Shown piece by piece: positions 10,362 through 20,333 of a stretch of DNA of 64,000 nucleotides. The number at the start of each line of letters is the position of its first letter. The first letter of the stretch is position 1. Source of the DNA: Escallonia rubra (lineage: Eukaryota > Streptophyta > Magnoliopsida > Escalloniales > Escalloniaceae); assembly GCA_033065855.1 (NCBI GenBank), contig JAVXUO010002918.1, positions 1-64,000 on the forward strand, in the 5' to 3' direction. The notes under the pieces were generated by a model. That model ran no database searches. It saw nothing but the letters and a program-made list of their open reading frames with translations, and was not told where the DNA came from. The translations under genes were made by a program, and so were the position numbers.

Positions 10362-11645
10362 TTAGTGAGAAGTATATGTCTCGTCATCTGATTCATATTC
10401 AGAAAGTAGATTGTTATCTGACTCTCCTTCAGATTTGAAGCCGCTGTTATATCTACCACCAACATTAGACAATAGATCATGTGTTCCACTTGCACCAGTG
10501 TGTTGCTTGTATAATCCTTTGCTCCTATCAAGCAATCCTTTTCTCATCATTCTCGAATACCTTTCCCTTATATCAGCAAGTGGATGTTTCTTCATGAGTT
10601 GATTACGGTCATAAGCTTCCCTCAGAACAACAGTTTGTGTGTCAGACTTCTTTGAAATGTAGAAAATGCCAGGATGACGCTCAAACACTTTTGTAAACTT
10701 CTGAGGCAAGGCCAGTGGTTTTCGGAGATTGCTCACATTTTGGCGCTCTGTTTTTTTCAGTATGGTAAGATGCAGCAGCTCGTGGAAGACTCCAACAATC
10801 CTTTTCTCGGATACATCAGTACGGGGGTCCAAATTGGAGGCATCAGAGTAAGGAGAAGTATAAGGGAGCCTCTGCCACTCTTCCAACCACTCTATGCATT
10901 TTCTCTTCAATCCAAAGCCCCTTGTGAATCCGATTGGAAAAGCTAAGGTTCCATCTCTAATACTTTCATTTCTTTGCTGGAAGGCAGCATTCTTCTCCAG
11001 CTGTGACATTGCAAGGCTATCATCCCAGGACTGGAGTGTCACACCGACACGATCATCAGGGAGGCGAACCAAAATGAAAAGCTCCGGGAAATATGGGATC
11101 AAGGAATGATGATAGTCATATGGCAAACCCATGTCCCATCTTAGCTGGTCGACTGTTTGCAAAGGAAGAGTCCTATCTTTAGTGAGCATGAGCAGCTTCC
11201 GTAGCCTGTCAACAATATCCCCCTGATATTGCTGGACGAGACTGAGTTCTTCATGGTGAAGATTCAGAGCATCTGTAGTCAAGCGGAACCAGGGCACAGA
11301 AGTGCCTCCACTGTCAAGTACATGAAATTCATCAAAGACAGTGGGATATCTTCTCATAAAGGTAGAAATCTTAAGATCATGGGGGAGACCAAGTTGTCCT
11401 CGACACCTGGAGAGGTGGTAGACAGGAAGGCAGCACCTAGGAACGGAGCAGATGATGGAAACAAGGATGCAAGCTGCCTTAAGATCCCTCTCACCGGCTA
11501 CTACAGAATCCAATGCACCATCTTTTGCCCATTTCAACTTCACATTAACCAGGCTGAATCTCTGCTCGTAACTAAATCCTCCTCCCTTAAACCCATGACT
11601 GAAATCATACTTCCCCTTAATTGCCGACAACAACCACCGAACCAT
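10362..11645 (-). CDS. PORR-domain protein (WTF1/RPD1 family), probable organellar intron splicing factor
   Basis: PORR (plant organelle RNA recognition) proteins bind group II introns in plastids or mitochondria and aid their splicing. This single-exon frame encodes 427 residues. ATG at 11643-11645 is the first in frame after an upstream TGA; the 11 codons before it lack ATG. The PORR core begins near residue 35 with VKLKWAKDGALDSVV, then RDLKAAC, YHLSRCRGQLGLPHDLK, FMRRYPTVFDEF and VPWFRLT, and continues to HPGIFYISKKSDTQTVVLRE around residue 340. A basic, serine-rich acidic tail ends the protein. The N terminus (MVRWLLSAIKGKYD) is basic and hydrophobic, suiting organelle import. Length and motif order fit the family. 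Which paralogue, and plastid or mitochondrion, cannot be decided here. Confidence 0.88.
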   Translation of the reverse strand: MVRWLLSAIKGKYDFSHGFKGGGFSYEQRFSLVNVKLKWAKDGALDSVVAGERDLKAACILVSIICSVPRCCLPVYHLSRCRGQLGLPHDLKISTFMRRYPTVFDEFHVLDSGGTSVPWFRLTTDALNLHHEELSLVQQYQGDIVDRLRKLLMLTKDRTLPLQTVDQLRWDMGLPYDYHHSLIPYFPELFILVRLPDDRVGVTLQSWDDSLAMSQLEKNAAFQQRNESIRDGTLAFPIGFTRGFGLKRKCIEWLEEWQRLPYTSPYSDASNLDPRTDVSEKRIVGVFHELLHLTILKKTERQNVSNLRKPLALPQKFTKVFERHPGIFYISKKSDTQTVVLREAYDRNQLMKKHPLADIRERYSRMMRKGLLDRSKGLYKQHTGASGTHDLLSNVGGRYNSGFKSEGESDNNLLSEYESDDETYTSH

Positions 11646-12389
11646 CTTTTGCTGATGCCAATGACTAACTACTAACAAGCCTCAGCACCATAACATGTTG
11701 AAATGAATTGGATTGGACAAGACCACATAAAGATGAAACTAGCAGGCGCAAGGTGGAAATCGACGCAAGGTGTTCCCTTTATTGTGCTTAATGAAAATTT
11801 AACATGTGTAACTCGTAAAGGCATTCTACGACACGTTTTGAAATGCCTGCCAACCAAGTGCTGTGTAACTGAAAGCCAGCATATGGGGATACGCGCAGAA
11901 TCTTGAGGAAAAGAAATTGGTTCAAGCCTAAGAAGGTTAAGAGTCTAGACCTGCTTCCAATAAGAGCGGAAAATGGTGATGAGAAGGAAATCAACGACGA
12001 TACTCATGAAGTGCATAAAAGGAATCCCCCTGTACAAAAGAAGCAAAACCAAATCAAGTAATGTTGCATAGAAAAACCTTATTCACGAACAAACGTCAGT
12101 CAAAAGGGCCACAAGTGAAAAAAGTACAACGCGAAGAAAGTAAGAAGCATTAAAAGGGAAAATGAGCTAGTATACTTTGAGATTCACGAACTAACAGCAG
12201 ATATGTAAGAAATAGTAGTAATGCGGCTACATATTCTCACCTATACTCAAAACTTCTTTCATGAACTATGATAGACTTTAATCAATAACAAGTAAAAACT
12301 CCACAGTCGGGACATATCTACATACCTCTCCAAATTGTACAGCTACATACATTTCTTGACCAAAAGAATCAGAAATAATAAACTTTGGA
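11646..12389. other. Region upstream of the PORR gene
   Basis: This should contain the leader and promoter. No coding sequence is recognised, and no convincing TATA box was placed. Confidence 0.4.
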
Positions 12390-12987
12390 GATGCAACGGA
12401 TAAACATGACCCTATTGCTTCGATTTGAGCTGTATCTTTCACCAGAGTAATGATTCACACAACAATTTGCTAGTCAATCACAAACGAAACGCATATGCAT
12501 ACATATAACACACGCGCCCAGAAATTCAAAGACCATGGCACATGTATATCATAGTGACTAAAAGAGTTTTAGTCATCAAATATTTGAGTATGAAATTTGG
12601 CATTACAATGGCTATATAAAAAAACAGGTTGATAACAATGTGAGTGTATCTGTTAGGCATTTCGTCGAACATGTTGTATGCAGCTCAAGATGCAACGGAT
12701 AAACATGACCCTATTGCTTCGATTTGAGCTGTATCTTTCACCAGAGTAATGATTCACACAACAATTTGCTAGTCAATCACAAACGAAACGCATATGCATA
12801 CATATAACACACCCCGCCCAGAAATTCAAAGACCATGGCACATGTATATCATAGTGACTAAAAGAGTTTTAGTCATCAAATACTTGAGTATGAAGTTTGG
12901 TATTACAATGGCTATATAAAAAAAAACAGTTGATAACAAGGTGAGTGTATCTGTTAGGCATTTCGTCGAACATGTCGTGTGCAGCTC
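12390..12987. repeat. Tandem duplication, 2 x 299 bp
   Basis: The unit starting GATGCAACGGATAAACATG at 12390 recurs at 12689 and continues nearly identically to CATTTCGTCGAACATG near each end. The few differences are substitutions and short indels (for example CACGCGCCC against CCCCGCCC). No open frame spans the unit. Confidence 0.92.
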
Positions 12988-14101
12988 GCGAAGTAAAATA
13001 ACTATGGAATAGATGGCAAAATCAATCTAGACAATGAAGATCGTGGTGACAGATATCATACAACTGGCCTCTATGAGTTGCAAATTCAGACTACAATCCA
13101 ACGATTTTTCCGTGTTAACTGCTGTTATGAACCCTTGGGAAAACAGTTGTAGTGGCACTTATTAAGGTGCTGTCCTTTCGTCTAGAATTTAACCCATATT
13201 TGCGTTCACCCTGCACCTACATATTTTGAACATTTAATCGGAAGGTATAATTACAGAAACAATATTACGAGGTTAGGTGAAATTACAGTAAAAAAAAATT
13301 TTAAAATGTAACATGCACTAAATTTCAAAATATAACATGCCATGACCAACAACTTTAAAAATCTACCGGTCTTGTCCTACCCTTATTAATCCGTTAAAAA
13401 ACCGTACATTTATGCTCATGTCGCCAAAATGTATTTCTAAAATGTCGATACTAGCCTTGGGTTTCAATTCAAAATCCTAATTTGAACCCTAATTTTCAAA
13501 ATAAGGTTTCAAACCTGTCTTCTCTTTCTTCCCTAAGTCTTCCCCTACCTAGCCACCGGCCCCTCCCCCCGGCGCCCCATCCTTTTTCCCCAATCGTGTT
13601 GTCGCCCCCTCCCTTCCCCCCAACCCCGCTGCCCACCCCTTCCCTTTCCCCACCCCATTGCCCATCCCCTCATTCTCCTTGATCACGCCGTCACAACCAC
13701 CTCAACCACTCACGGTACCCCCTTTCATGCCGCTGCCACCTCAACCACTTAAGGCACCCCCTTTCATCGCCAGCCACTATCGTGATGCGCGCAATGGGAG
13801 CCACTACACGACCCCCAAGTTTCCAGATCAAGCCAAGACCAAAAAATTCTTATACTTGGCCAACAATTTTTTAGATCTTGCCACAACATTTTAGGGGTAT
13901 GGTAGTGGTGTGTGTGCATCTGTGACTTTTATGTGTATGTGTTATTGGCTTGCCCATATCGGAGTTACCAGTAGTTGTGGTGTTTGATGGTGGTTTCTGT
14001 TGGCATCACCGCTGGAGAAGTCAATTATGGTGGTGATGGGTTGGTGGTGGTCGATGTTAGTACTACCAACGGTAAATGATGGTGGTTGTTGGTTGTGGTG
14101 G
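12988..14101. other. Spacer with a C-rich low-complexity tract
   Basis: About 13490-13770 is a C/T-rich tract with CCCCAC and CCCTTTCC repeats. The proline-rich open frames there follow from composition. From 13890 GGTGG repeats appear. No gene is recognised. Confidence 0.45.
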
Positions 14102-14787
14102 GTGTGGGCAGGGCACAGCCAGAAATATTTTTTAGGGGTGCAAAAATTATCCATTTTGAAAAAAACACATACACGCGCGTTGGAATAAAATTTCAATATC
14201 TCAATATCTCAACACAAATTCACATAGTTAAATAATTGTACATATTATTATATTAGCATATTACACTAAATTTAACATATCAAACTAAAATATAAATGTT
14301 AACATATTATCATATTAAATACAAGCAGACAACAATTCAACATCTAAGAGCAAGAAGGAAGACGGCAAGACGCAAGACCAAGATGAGAAGATCTACCTGA
14401 CTACCTCAGATCTGGTTCTTCAAGGGCGCCGGCGCGTCGCGGGACTGCGGGACAGTGGGAGGTCGACGGTCGTCGTCCGGTCACGACATCACTCCGTCGT
14501 GACGAGTCGTCGTCGTCGAATGCTTGAAGCTCCTGTCTGAAGGAGCTGTCGCCGGTGGGTGGGATCTGTTGCCGGTCGGTTCACTGTCCACCGGTGACCG
14601 GTCGCCAGTGAGACCGTATGAGAGAGAGAGAGAGTCGATTATGCCTCTCGGCCAGTCTCGGGGAACGGGTATCGGGGATTGGGGAACGGGGTCAACGCGA
14701 TTCCCAAAAAAATAATAATTTTTTCCCCAGAAGTCAGGGGGTGCTTCAGCCCCCCTTGTCCTAACGCGCCTCCGCCCCTGGTGTGGG
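14102..14787. mobile_element. Non-autonomous DNA element, 672 bp, flanked by GTGTGGG
   Basis: Left end CAGGGCACAGCCAGAAAT followed by TTTAGGGGTGCAAAA; right end GGGGGTGCTTCAGCC..CGCCTCCGCCCCTG, a decayed inverted copy of a CAGTGGCGGAGCC-type terminus. GTGTGGG lies on both sides (14102-14108 and 14781-14787); the flank is GT-rich, so chance is possible, but the element at 2167-4235 also has a 7-bp flank repeat. The interior has an AT-rich left half and a GC-rich right half (14405-14600) with GTCGTCGTC repeats and a (GA)n run. No transposase is seen. Confidence 0.6.
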
Positions 14788-15120
14788 TGTGGATATTGTC
14801 AGCAATAAATGGTGGTAGTTGGTGGTGGTAGTGCAGCCAAAGGTATATGGTTGTTGGTGTTTGTGGTGAACCTTGGGTGAATGGTTGTGGTCAACTTAGG
14901 ATTTGCTACTTAGTTTGGAGGTTGATGATGGTGGCATGGTGGAGGTGGTGCTATCGTGATGATGGCGGCACGGTGGAGGTCGTGATATAGTAATAGTGGC
15001 ATGAAGATGAAAGGGGGAGAAATGGATGGTATTTCAAAGTCATGGGCATTTAGGTCTTTATCAAAACCGTTAGGTACTTGTGTATTCCATTTAGTCAACG
15101 GACATATGTGTAATTTGTCC
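14788..15120. other. Spacer rich in GGTGG/TGGTGG
   Basis: Low-complexity G/T-rich sequence; no gene recognised. Confidence 0.4.
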
Positions 15121-15125
15121 AAACT

Positions 15126-15726
15126 AATTGACGCGCGAAGAATGCTCTTGAAATTCCGAAAGAGTATATCTTAGATCGGTGGACGAAACAAACCAATAGA
15201 GTACACGGTCACATATCTTACATGCCCAATGTTGCAGTTGATTTCGAGCAATCTGAGACACTGCGATATAATCACCTCTGTAACATCATACATGGTTTAT
15301 CATTGGATGTAGCGTCAGCATTTGATGGGTACATATATCAAGTTGAAGCAGCCGCACGGGATAAAGCTAATCTTGCACAGTTCAGGGTGGCAATACCAGA
15401 TAGACGGGACACTCCAACTACTCGGACGACTCCAGCCGGTAGAATCACTCGAGCTTCGGTCATTGCCTTCACAGCCAGTCGTTGACCGAGCTAGTCTGCA
15501 AAGTGAGGATGAAGATATTTTTGATCCAATTCTTTCTCAAACAAAAGGGCGAAAACGAGCAATACGTATGAAGAGTCCGATTGAAAATGCAACGGGTCAG
15601 AAACGATTGAGAAAGTGTGCATTGTGTAATAAGATGACTGATCATGATAAGAGAAATCACTACAAAGTGTTAGGTATCGAACCTGGCGGTATGGTCGAAG
15701 AGGACAATGATGAAGAAGAATGTTAG
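15126..15726 (+). pseudogene. 3' part of a FAR1/FHY3-type (MULE transposase-derived) gene, frameshifted
   Basis: FAR1-family proteins derive from Mutator-like transposases. The frame through 15141 reads KNALEIPKEYILDRWTKQ, the hallmark sequence just before the C-terminal region of these proteins, then YMPNVAVDFEQSETLRYNHL. Around 15370-15400 the reading frame has to shift by one, after which it runs to 15726 with a zinc-knuckle-like CALCNKMTDHDKRNHYK and an acidic tail (EEDNDEEEC). The catalytic DDE region, the MULE domain and any N-terminal FAR1 domain are missing upstream. The last knuckle ligand is not cysteine. I read it as a truncated pseudogene. An alternative is a terminal exon of a spliced gene with the shift hidden in a short intron. 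Confidence 0.65.
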
Positions 15727-15829
15727 GGTTAATGTTTAATTTGAACTTTAATTGTTAATCTTTACTGCAGAAATTTAGAATTTGTGTCCGACCTTAATGT
15801 TATTATCTCAATTTTCACTGAAATTCGTA

Positions 15830-15942
15830 GGAAGGGGCTAATTAGTGTGCCTAAAGTGCAAGAAGCCCGAAAAAAAAAAACTTACCGAAATCTATGAATC
15901 AGGCGCTAAAATGTGCCCGAGAAGGGGGCGAGACTAAAAAAC

Positions 15943-15997
<55 letters not shown>

Positions 15998-16140
15998 CTC
16001 AATTTTCACTAAAATTCGTAGGAAGGGGCTGATTATTGTGCCTAAAATGCAAGAAACCTGAAGAAAAAAAAACTCACCAGAAGCTATGAATCCGGCTTTA
16101 AAATGTGCCCGATAAGGGGCGACACTGAAAAACCAAAAAA
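15830..16140. repeat. Two-copy module (about 190-bp spacing) around an (AT)n tract
   Basis: AGGAAGGGGCTAATTAGTG to GGGCGAGACTAAAAAACCAA (15830-15946) recurs with changes from 16018 to 16135. Between the copies lies (AT)n at 15947-15994. A diverged version of the module occurs as a tandem pair at 23376-23697. Confidence 0.7.
15947..15994. repeat. (AT)24 microsatellite
   Basis: Uninterrupted AT dinucleotides. Two further (TA)n tracts occur at 23156-23192 and 27104-27139, each beside an element terminus. Confidence 0.97.
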
Positions 16141-16246
16141 AAATTCTTGTCTCAATTTCAATTGAAAACGGATAATTAGTAAATGTGCCCCAAGTATAAA
16201 CCCAAAGTATGAGAGGCCCGACAAAGAGAAGGAAAAAAAATTTGCA

Positions 16247-16266
16247 CCTAACCGCCACAAAGAGTA
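16247..16266. repeat. Half of a terminal hairpin (CCTAACCGC arm) cut by LTR-like DNA
   Basis: CCTAACCGC followed by the 11-nt CACAAAGAGTA is the left arm and loop of the hairpin seen intact at 22843-22871. The LTR-like segment begins 3 bp later. After that segment, AAAGCTGTTAAGG at 19045-19057 resembles the missing right arm. Confidence 0.55.
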
Positions 16267-16268
16267 TT

Positions 16269-19044
16269 TGTAATACCCTGCACCTAGAATACGGTTTACG
16301 GTAAATCTTAGAATTTTAGTTATTCCTTTAGTGACAGTTATAGAAATATACATTAATTGAAGTCTTTAGCGACAATTATCACCAACGGTATTGATTGTGA
16401 ACTTTAGCGACCATTAATAATGCTTTTGAAGCTTGCAAGTTAATGAGATGGGAAGAATGTAATGCCCTGGATGTTTCATTAGTCGATGAAATTTTTATTT
16501 TTAACCTTAATCTAAGACTATTGTGGTCTTTTAAAAGGAACGTGAGAGGGATGAGAACACTAGCTAAGTGTGGGGGTATTTAGAATTATTCCAACCTAGG
16601 GCAACCATATATAAATGAAGTCTTAAGAGGGCAGCCGTCCTAGCAGATCTGCCAGCTCTTGTTTCACGTGAAAAAGGAGAGAAAAGGGAGGGGAAAACCA
16701 AGCTAGGGCAAGGAAAAATTCAAGGTAATGAAATCCATAAACTCTTTATTTAGTTTATCCATGAATTTGGATGTTATATATATGTTTTTGTTGTGAAATT
16801 GGTAGCTTTTGTGGTTGTGGTTGAGAAGAAGGCTGCTATAGAGCAGCATAAGAGTGGGTTACGGGTTTTTTTGCCATATCTCCTTGATATCAAATCTAAT
16901 TGAGATGATTTTACACTTTATGAAAACTTCATTGTGTCGTCTTCAACTTTGTATTTTTGAGTTTTCTCAGAATCCCACGTTTGCGTATTGAAAAATGACC
17001 TTAAAGTCAATTCACTGTAGAAGTTCAGAATTTTTGGTTTCTGTCAGCCACTTCGATTTATCATATAAAATTAATTAATCATGATATTTTTGTGAAATTT
17101 ATATTTCTAGAAACCTTAGAAAGTCCTCTTCAATTTTTCAGTTTTGAGTTTTCTAATATTCGTAGTGTTTTGGCTCCAAATTAACCATTGAACAAAACCG
17201 GTCTGTACTGAGATGTGCTGTTTTGATCAGCCACTTTGTTTTGCTATAGAGATGTCATTACTCATTGAATTTTTGTGACCCTTATATTTATGAAAATCTT
17301 AGAAAGTATACTTTAACTTTTTAGTTTTCTAAGATTCATCATGTTTCTGCCTCAAAATGGTGAATATACAAAACTAGGATTTGCTGAAAATTATTGTTTC
17401 TAGAATTACTTATGAGTCAATTGCCAAAACTTTTTATGCCATTTTTTAGCATATTTGGGAAAAATACGAAACTAAAACTCCCCTTATTTTTATGAAACCT
17501 TCAATGCAGAATTTTTTGTGATTTTTCTGGGCATGCGAAGGGCCTCAAATGATTTTATTTAAAATTTTTGAATTAATTGGCATAGTAAACAAAATTATTT
17601 TTAGCTAAAAAATTTACAGTGATCTGATCCTACTAAGATTCTTGAGCATCTAAAAATTTGTAGCATTCTGGCATCATTTTATATACTTTTGAAGTAGGAT
17701 CCATAGTGCTTAATTTAAGGAGCGGATTGAGATTCCGAACGGAAAATTTCCAGAAAGGTCTTTTTTGTTCGGAAAAATCACCTTGTTGTTTAAAAGGACG
17801 TTTTGAGTTATATTGGGTGTGTAACGGTACGTTAGGCATCAGGGGTAATTTGGTAATTTTACATAAGTCTAGGGGTATTTTGGTAATTTTGCGCACTCCG
17901 GGGGAAATTTAGCACCTAGGCATGATTGAACGACAATAAATAACATCTGTTTATTGTTTAGGTTTCGATAGACAAGAGCTAGGGCATGTTTGGAAATAAG
18001 AACCAGAACCGCTTAACTATCCAGGTAAGTACCCTGCCATATTCCTCCTTGTACCCTACTTGAAAAATTATATATTGTATACATGTTGTTAGTTAAAATG
18101 AAAGTTTTGAAACACTTTTATTGTCCTATGTTCGTGGTAAATTGTTTGATGCAAATTTAAATGAAATGCCATGGAATTGTTGTATGAGTAACTGAATCAT
18201 GATAGGTACATGTGGAATGAGATGATAGTTTGACTGTGTTACTGCGCCCCATATCCATGGGGGAAAGTGGATTTCGGGTCCTGGTCAACGGAACCATACG
18301 TTGCCGCACAGTACTGTTGCACCGTGGTTCGCCCTTGCGTCCACATTTTGTTATCCCGGGTGGATGAGGGATTTTGGGTCCTAGTCAGTGGGACCATACG
18401 CTGACCGCAGTATACCATGTGATGATTAAATGTGACAGTACTTGATGAATCTTTTGGTTGATTGTACTCTATTTGGAGAATTCTTTTGCTGCAAGTACAT
18501 ATATGTACGTAGATATGTTGAGTTATAATTTATTTTGGTGACATTGAATTCCTTTTTTTGAAAAGGAAAATCATGGCATATTTGAAACCCTCAATTTTAT
18601 TTTAGGGATATGGCATGTGTATTTACTGGGCCCCCAGCTCATCCCATTTTATTAATATTTTCAGGTGATCACCTAGATAAACCCGAGTACTATGAGGGTA
18701 ATGAAAATGAAGTCGAAGGAGATGCTCAATAGGAAGTTTATTTAAGTTTGATGAGAAATTGTAGAACTGTTGGTTATTTATAGAATTCTTTGTAGCTTAA
18801 TTCCATGAGGTTTCTTTCAATAAAATTATATCAGTCATTTGTGTAGGAATTTAGTAGAGAGAATTTTTGTAAAAATCTGTGAGGATATCTTTAGAAGTCA
18901 TATTATGGTGTTAGTAATGCATGACTTTAGAATTGTGTACATGTTTAAATAAGGCCTGGCAGAACCCGAAAGAGTTGTTTGAATGGATCTGCGGCCGGTC
19001 ACGTGCCTAGCACATGGGCTTACCCGTAGGTTCGGGTTGTGACA
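16269..19044 (+). mobile_element. Probable solo LTR of a Ty3/Gypsy element, 2.8 kb
   Basis: The segment starts TGTAATACCC and ends GGTTCGGGTTGTGACA, the TG..CA pattern and wording common in long plant Gypsy LTRs. It contains the GGACCATACGCTGACCGCAG-like motif twice (near 18285 and 18390) and GGGGTATTTTGGTAATTTT units near 17830-17890 that recur at 25140-25460 (reverse) and 32690-32885. No coding frame, primer site or second copy is present. The five bases on each side (GTATT and AAAGC) do not match, so ectopic exchange or decay is possible. Confidence 0.55.
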
Positions 19045-19189
19045 AAAGCTGTTAAGGATACCTCTCAGCATTTCCGCAGTACTGAGAGCCATCCCTAACC
19101 GCTACTCTTTGTGGCGGTTAGGTGGTTTAATTTTTTTTTCCTTTTGGGCTTCTACTTAGAAAATCTATACTCTCTATCTCGACAATCCA

Positions 19190-19450
19190 ATGCCAATCTG
19201 GAGAATCCAACAATCCAATTTCAAATCCCAACATCCAAAATCTAACAATAATAATAAAATGGCAAACCCCTAACTGCATCTCAAAATAAACCGGCAAACC
19301 CGTTTTGATGAGAACCAAAATTTTAAACCTCGACATCCAAAATCCAACTATAGTAATAATAAGGCTAATTCAATTTCAAACCTCAATATCCAAAATTCAA
19401 CAATAGTAATAATAAGGCAAACGTCTAGTACATCTCAAGATAATAGTAAG
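19190..19450. repeat. Degenerate tandem repeat with TAATAATAA cores
   Basis: Units of about 70 bp contain CAATTTCAAA, CATCCAAAATC, CAATAGTAATAATAA and GGCAAAC in the same order three times. A similar AAAACCC/CAATTTC-rich minisatellite lies at 22165-22400 near the other end of the element. Confidence 0.6.
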
Positions 19451-19494
19451 GAAGGCGTCTAGCTACACCTTTTTTCAGCTCCCAAGCTATCCTA

Positions 19495-20230
19495 TATATA
19501 AACGTCAACGCATCCCTCCGAGATCACGACGTAGATTCGAACACCTCCGCACGAGCTATGTAGTCCATGTACTTGAGCACATAAAGCCCACAATCGTGAC
19601 TGATATATTGCTTTGGTCGGTCCTGTATCATCTCGACCGTCCAAGGATCCATCGTCGGATTGCTCGTGATGGCCTTTCCCAAATAATATCTGCAAGCTAG
19701 CGGAATAATAGTAGTCTACATCCAACAATAAAAAAGGTCAATCACGTTTCAAGTATGATATAATGTAAAATTAATTTCGAATTCTAGACTAACCACTGCA
19801 TTGATGTACGTTTTGTACATCTGTGCCAGCTACTGACCAGGTCCGTCCTCTCTCAGGCGATATGTGGACCGCTTTATTTGCAGGTTACAGAACTAATAGG
19901 AAGAAGTGGCTTGCATGTAGATGAGGTATCATGATAAGGTTCACCTCAGACACGTGACATTGGTTGTCCGAGTTCAACAAGCCTAACAAGTTTGCTGAGG
20001 GTATCCACGCACCTTTGCTCTTCCCTCGCCTCTTCCTCCATTATGTGAAATCTTTCATGTTGTCCATCACGACTTACATAAAATGATAGGGATACATGTT
20101 GACCTTCAAAGTTCGGCAGGGGTTATGACGCAGCTCTCTAACCCAGAGCAGCTTCGTGTAAGCGTCCATAACAAAATTCGAAAGATCTATTTTCGGCGCC
20201 AACATTCTCATGTCTTCGTGACCTAGCAAA
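19495..20230 (-). pseudogene. Ulp1-like (peptidase C48) cysteine protease remnant
   Basis: Ulp1 proteases cleave SUMO-like proteins, and C48 domains are often carried by plant transposons. Downstream of the PMD gene on the same strand three pieces of the fold can be read in different frames: NFVMDAYTKLL near 20170 (the helix before the fold, like NEVIDSYLELL), NLIMIPHLHASHFFLLVL near 19940-19890 with the catalytic-type His codon at 19906-19908, and HDCGLYVLKYMDYI near 19600-19555 with the Cys codon at 19590-19592. A TAA interrupts the His segment (19885-19887) and frames shift between blocks, so it is dead unless these are exons. The identification rests on motif order; a profile search would settle it. 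Confidence 0.55.
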
Positions 20231-20333
20231 ATACAAAACATGAAAGTCTATTATAGCCCTTAGCTCAGGCCTGAAGTAATGCTCGTCGATCCAATCCCGT
20301 TTGGCCTGCCTCAATGGCTTCGTCGCTTTTCCT

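Noticed and set aside
10411..11675. Several plus-strand frames opposite the PORR gene
   Set aside because: Shadows of a conserved minus-strand gene.
11646..11678. Start of the PORR protein 11 codons upstream
   Set aside because: The codon there is TTG, and TGA lies just before it in frame; the first ATG is at 11645.
12390..12987. CRISPR-like repeat arrays among the tandem repeats
   Set aside because: Only two long adjacent copies without spacers, in a plant genome.
13482..13894. Proline-rich small proteins
   Set aside because: Low-complexity C-rich DNA; no conserved domain and overlapping frames look alike.
16269..19044. A complete LTR retrotransposon
   Set aside because: No internal coding region, primer site or second LTR; at most a solo LTR.
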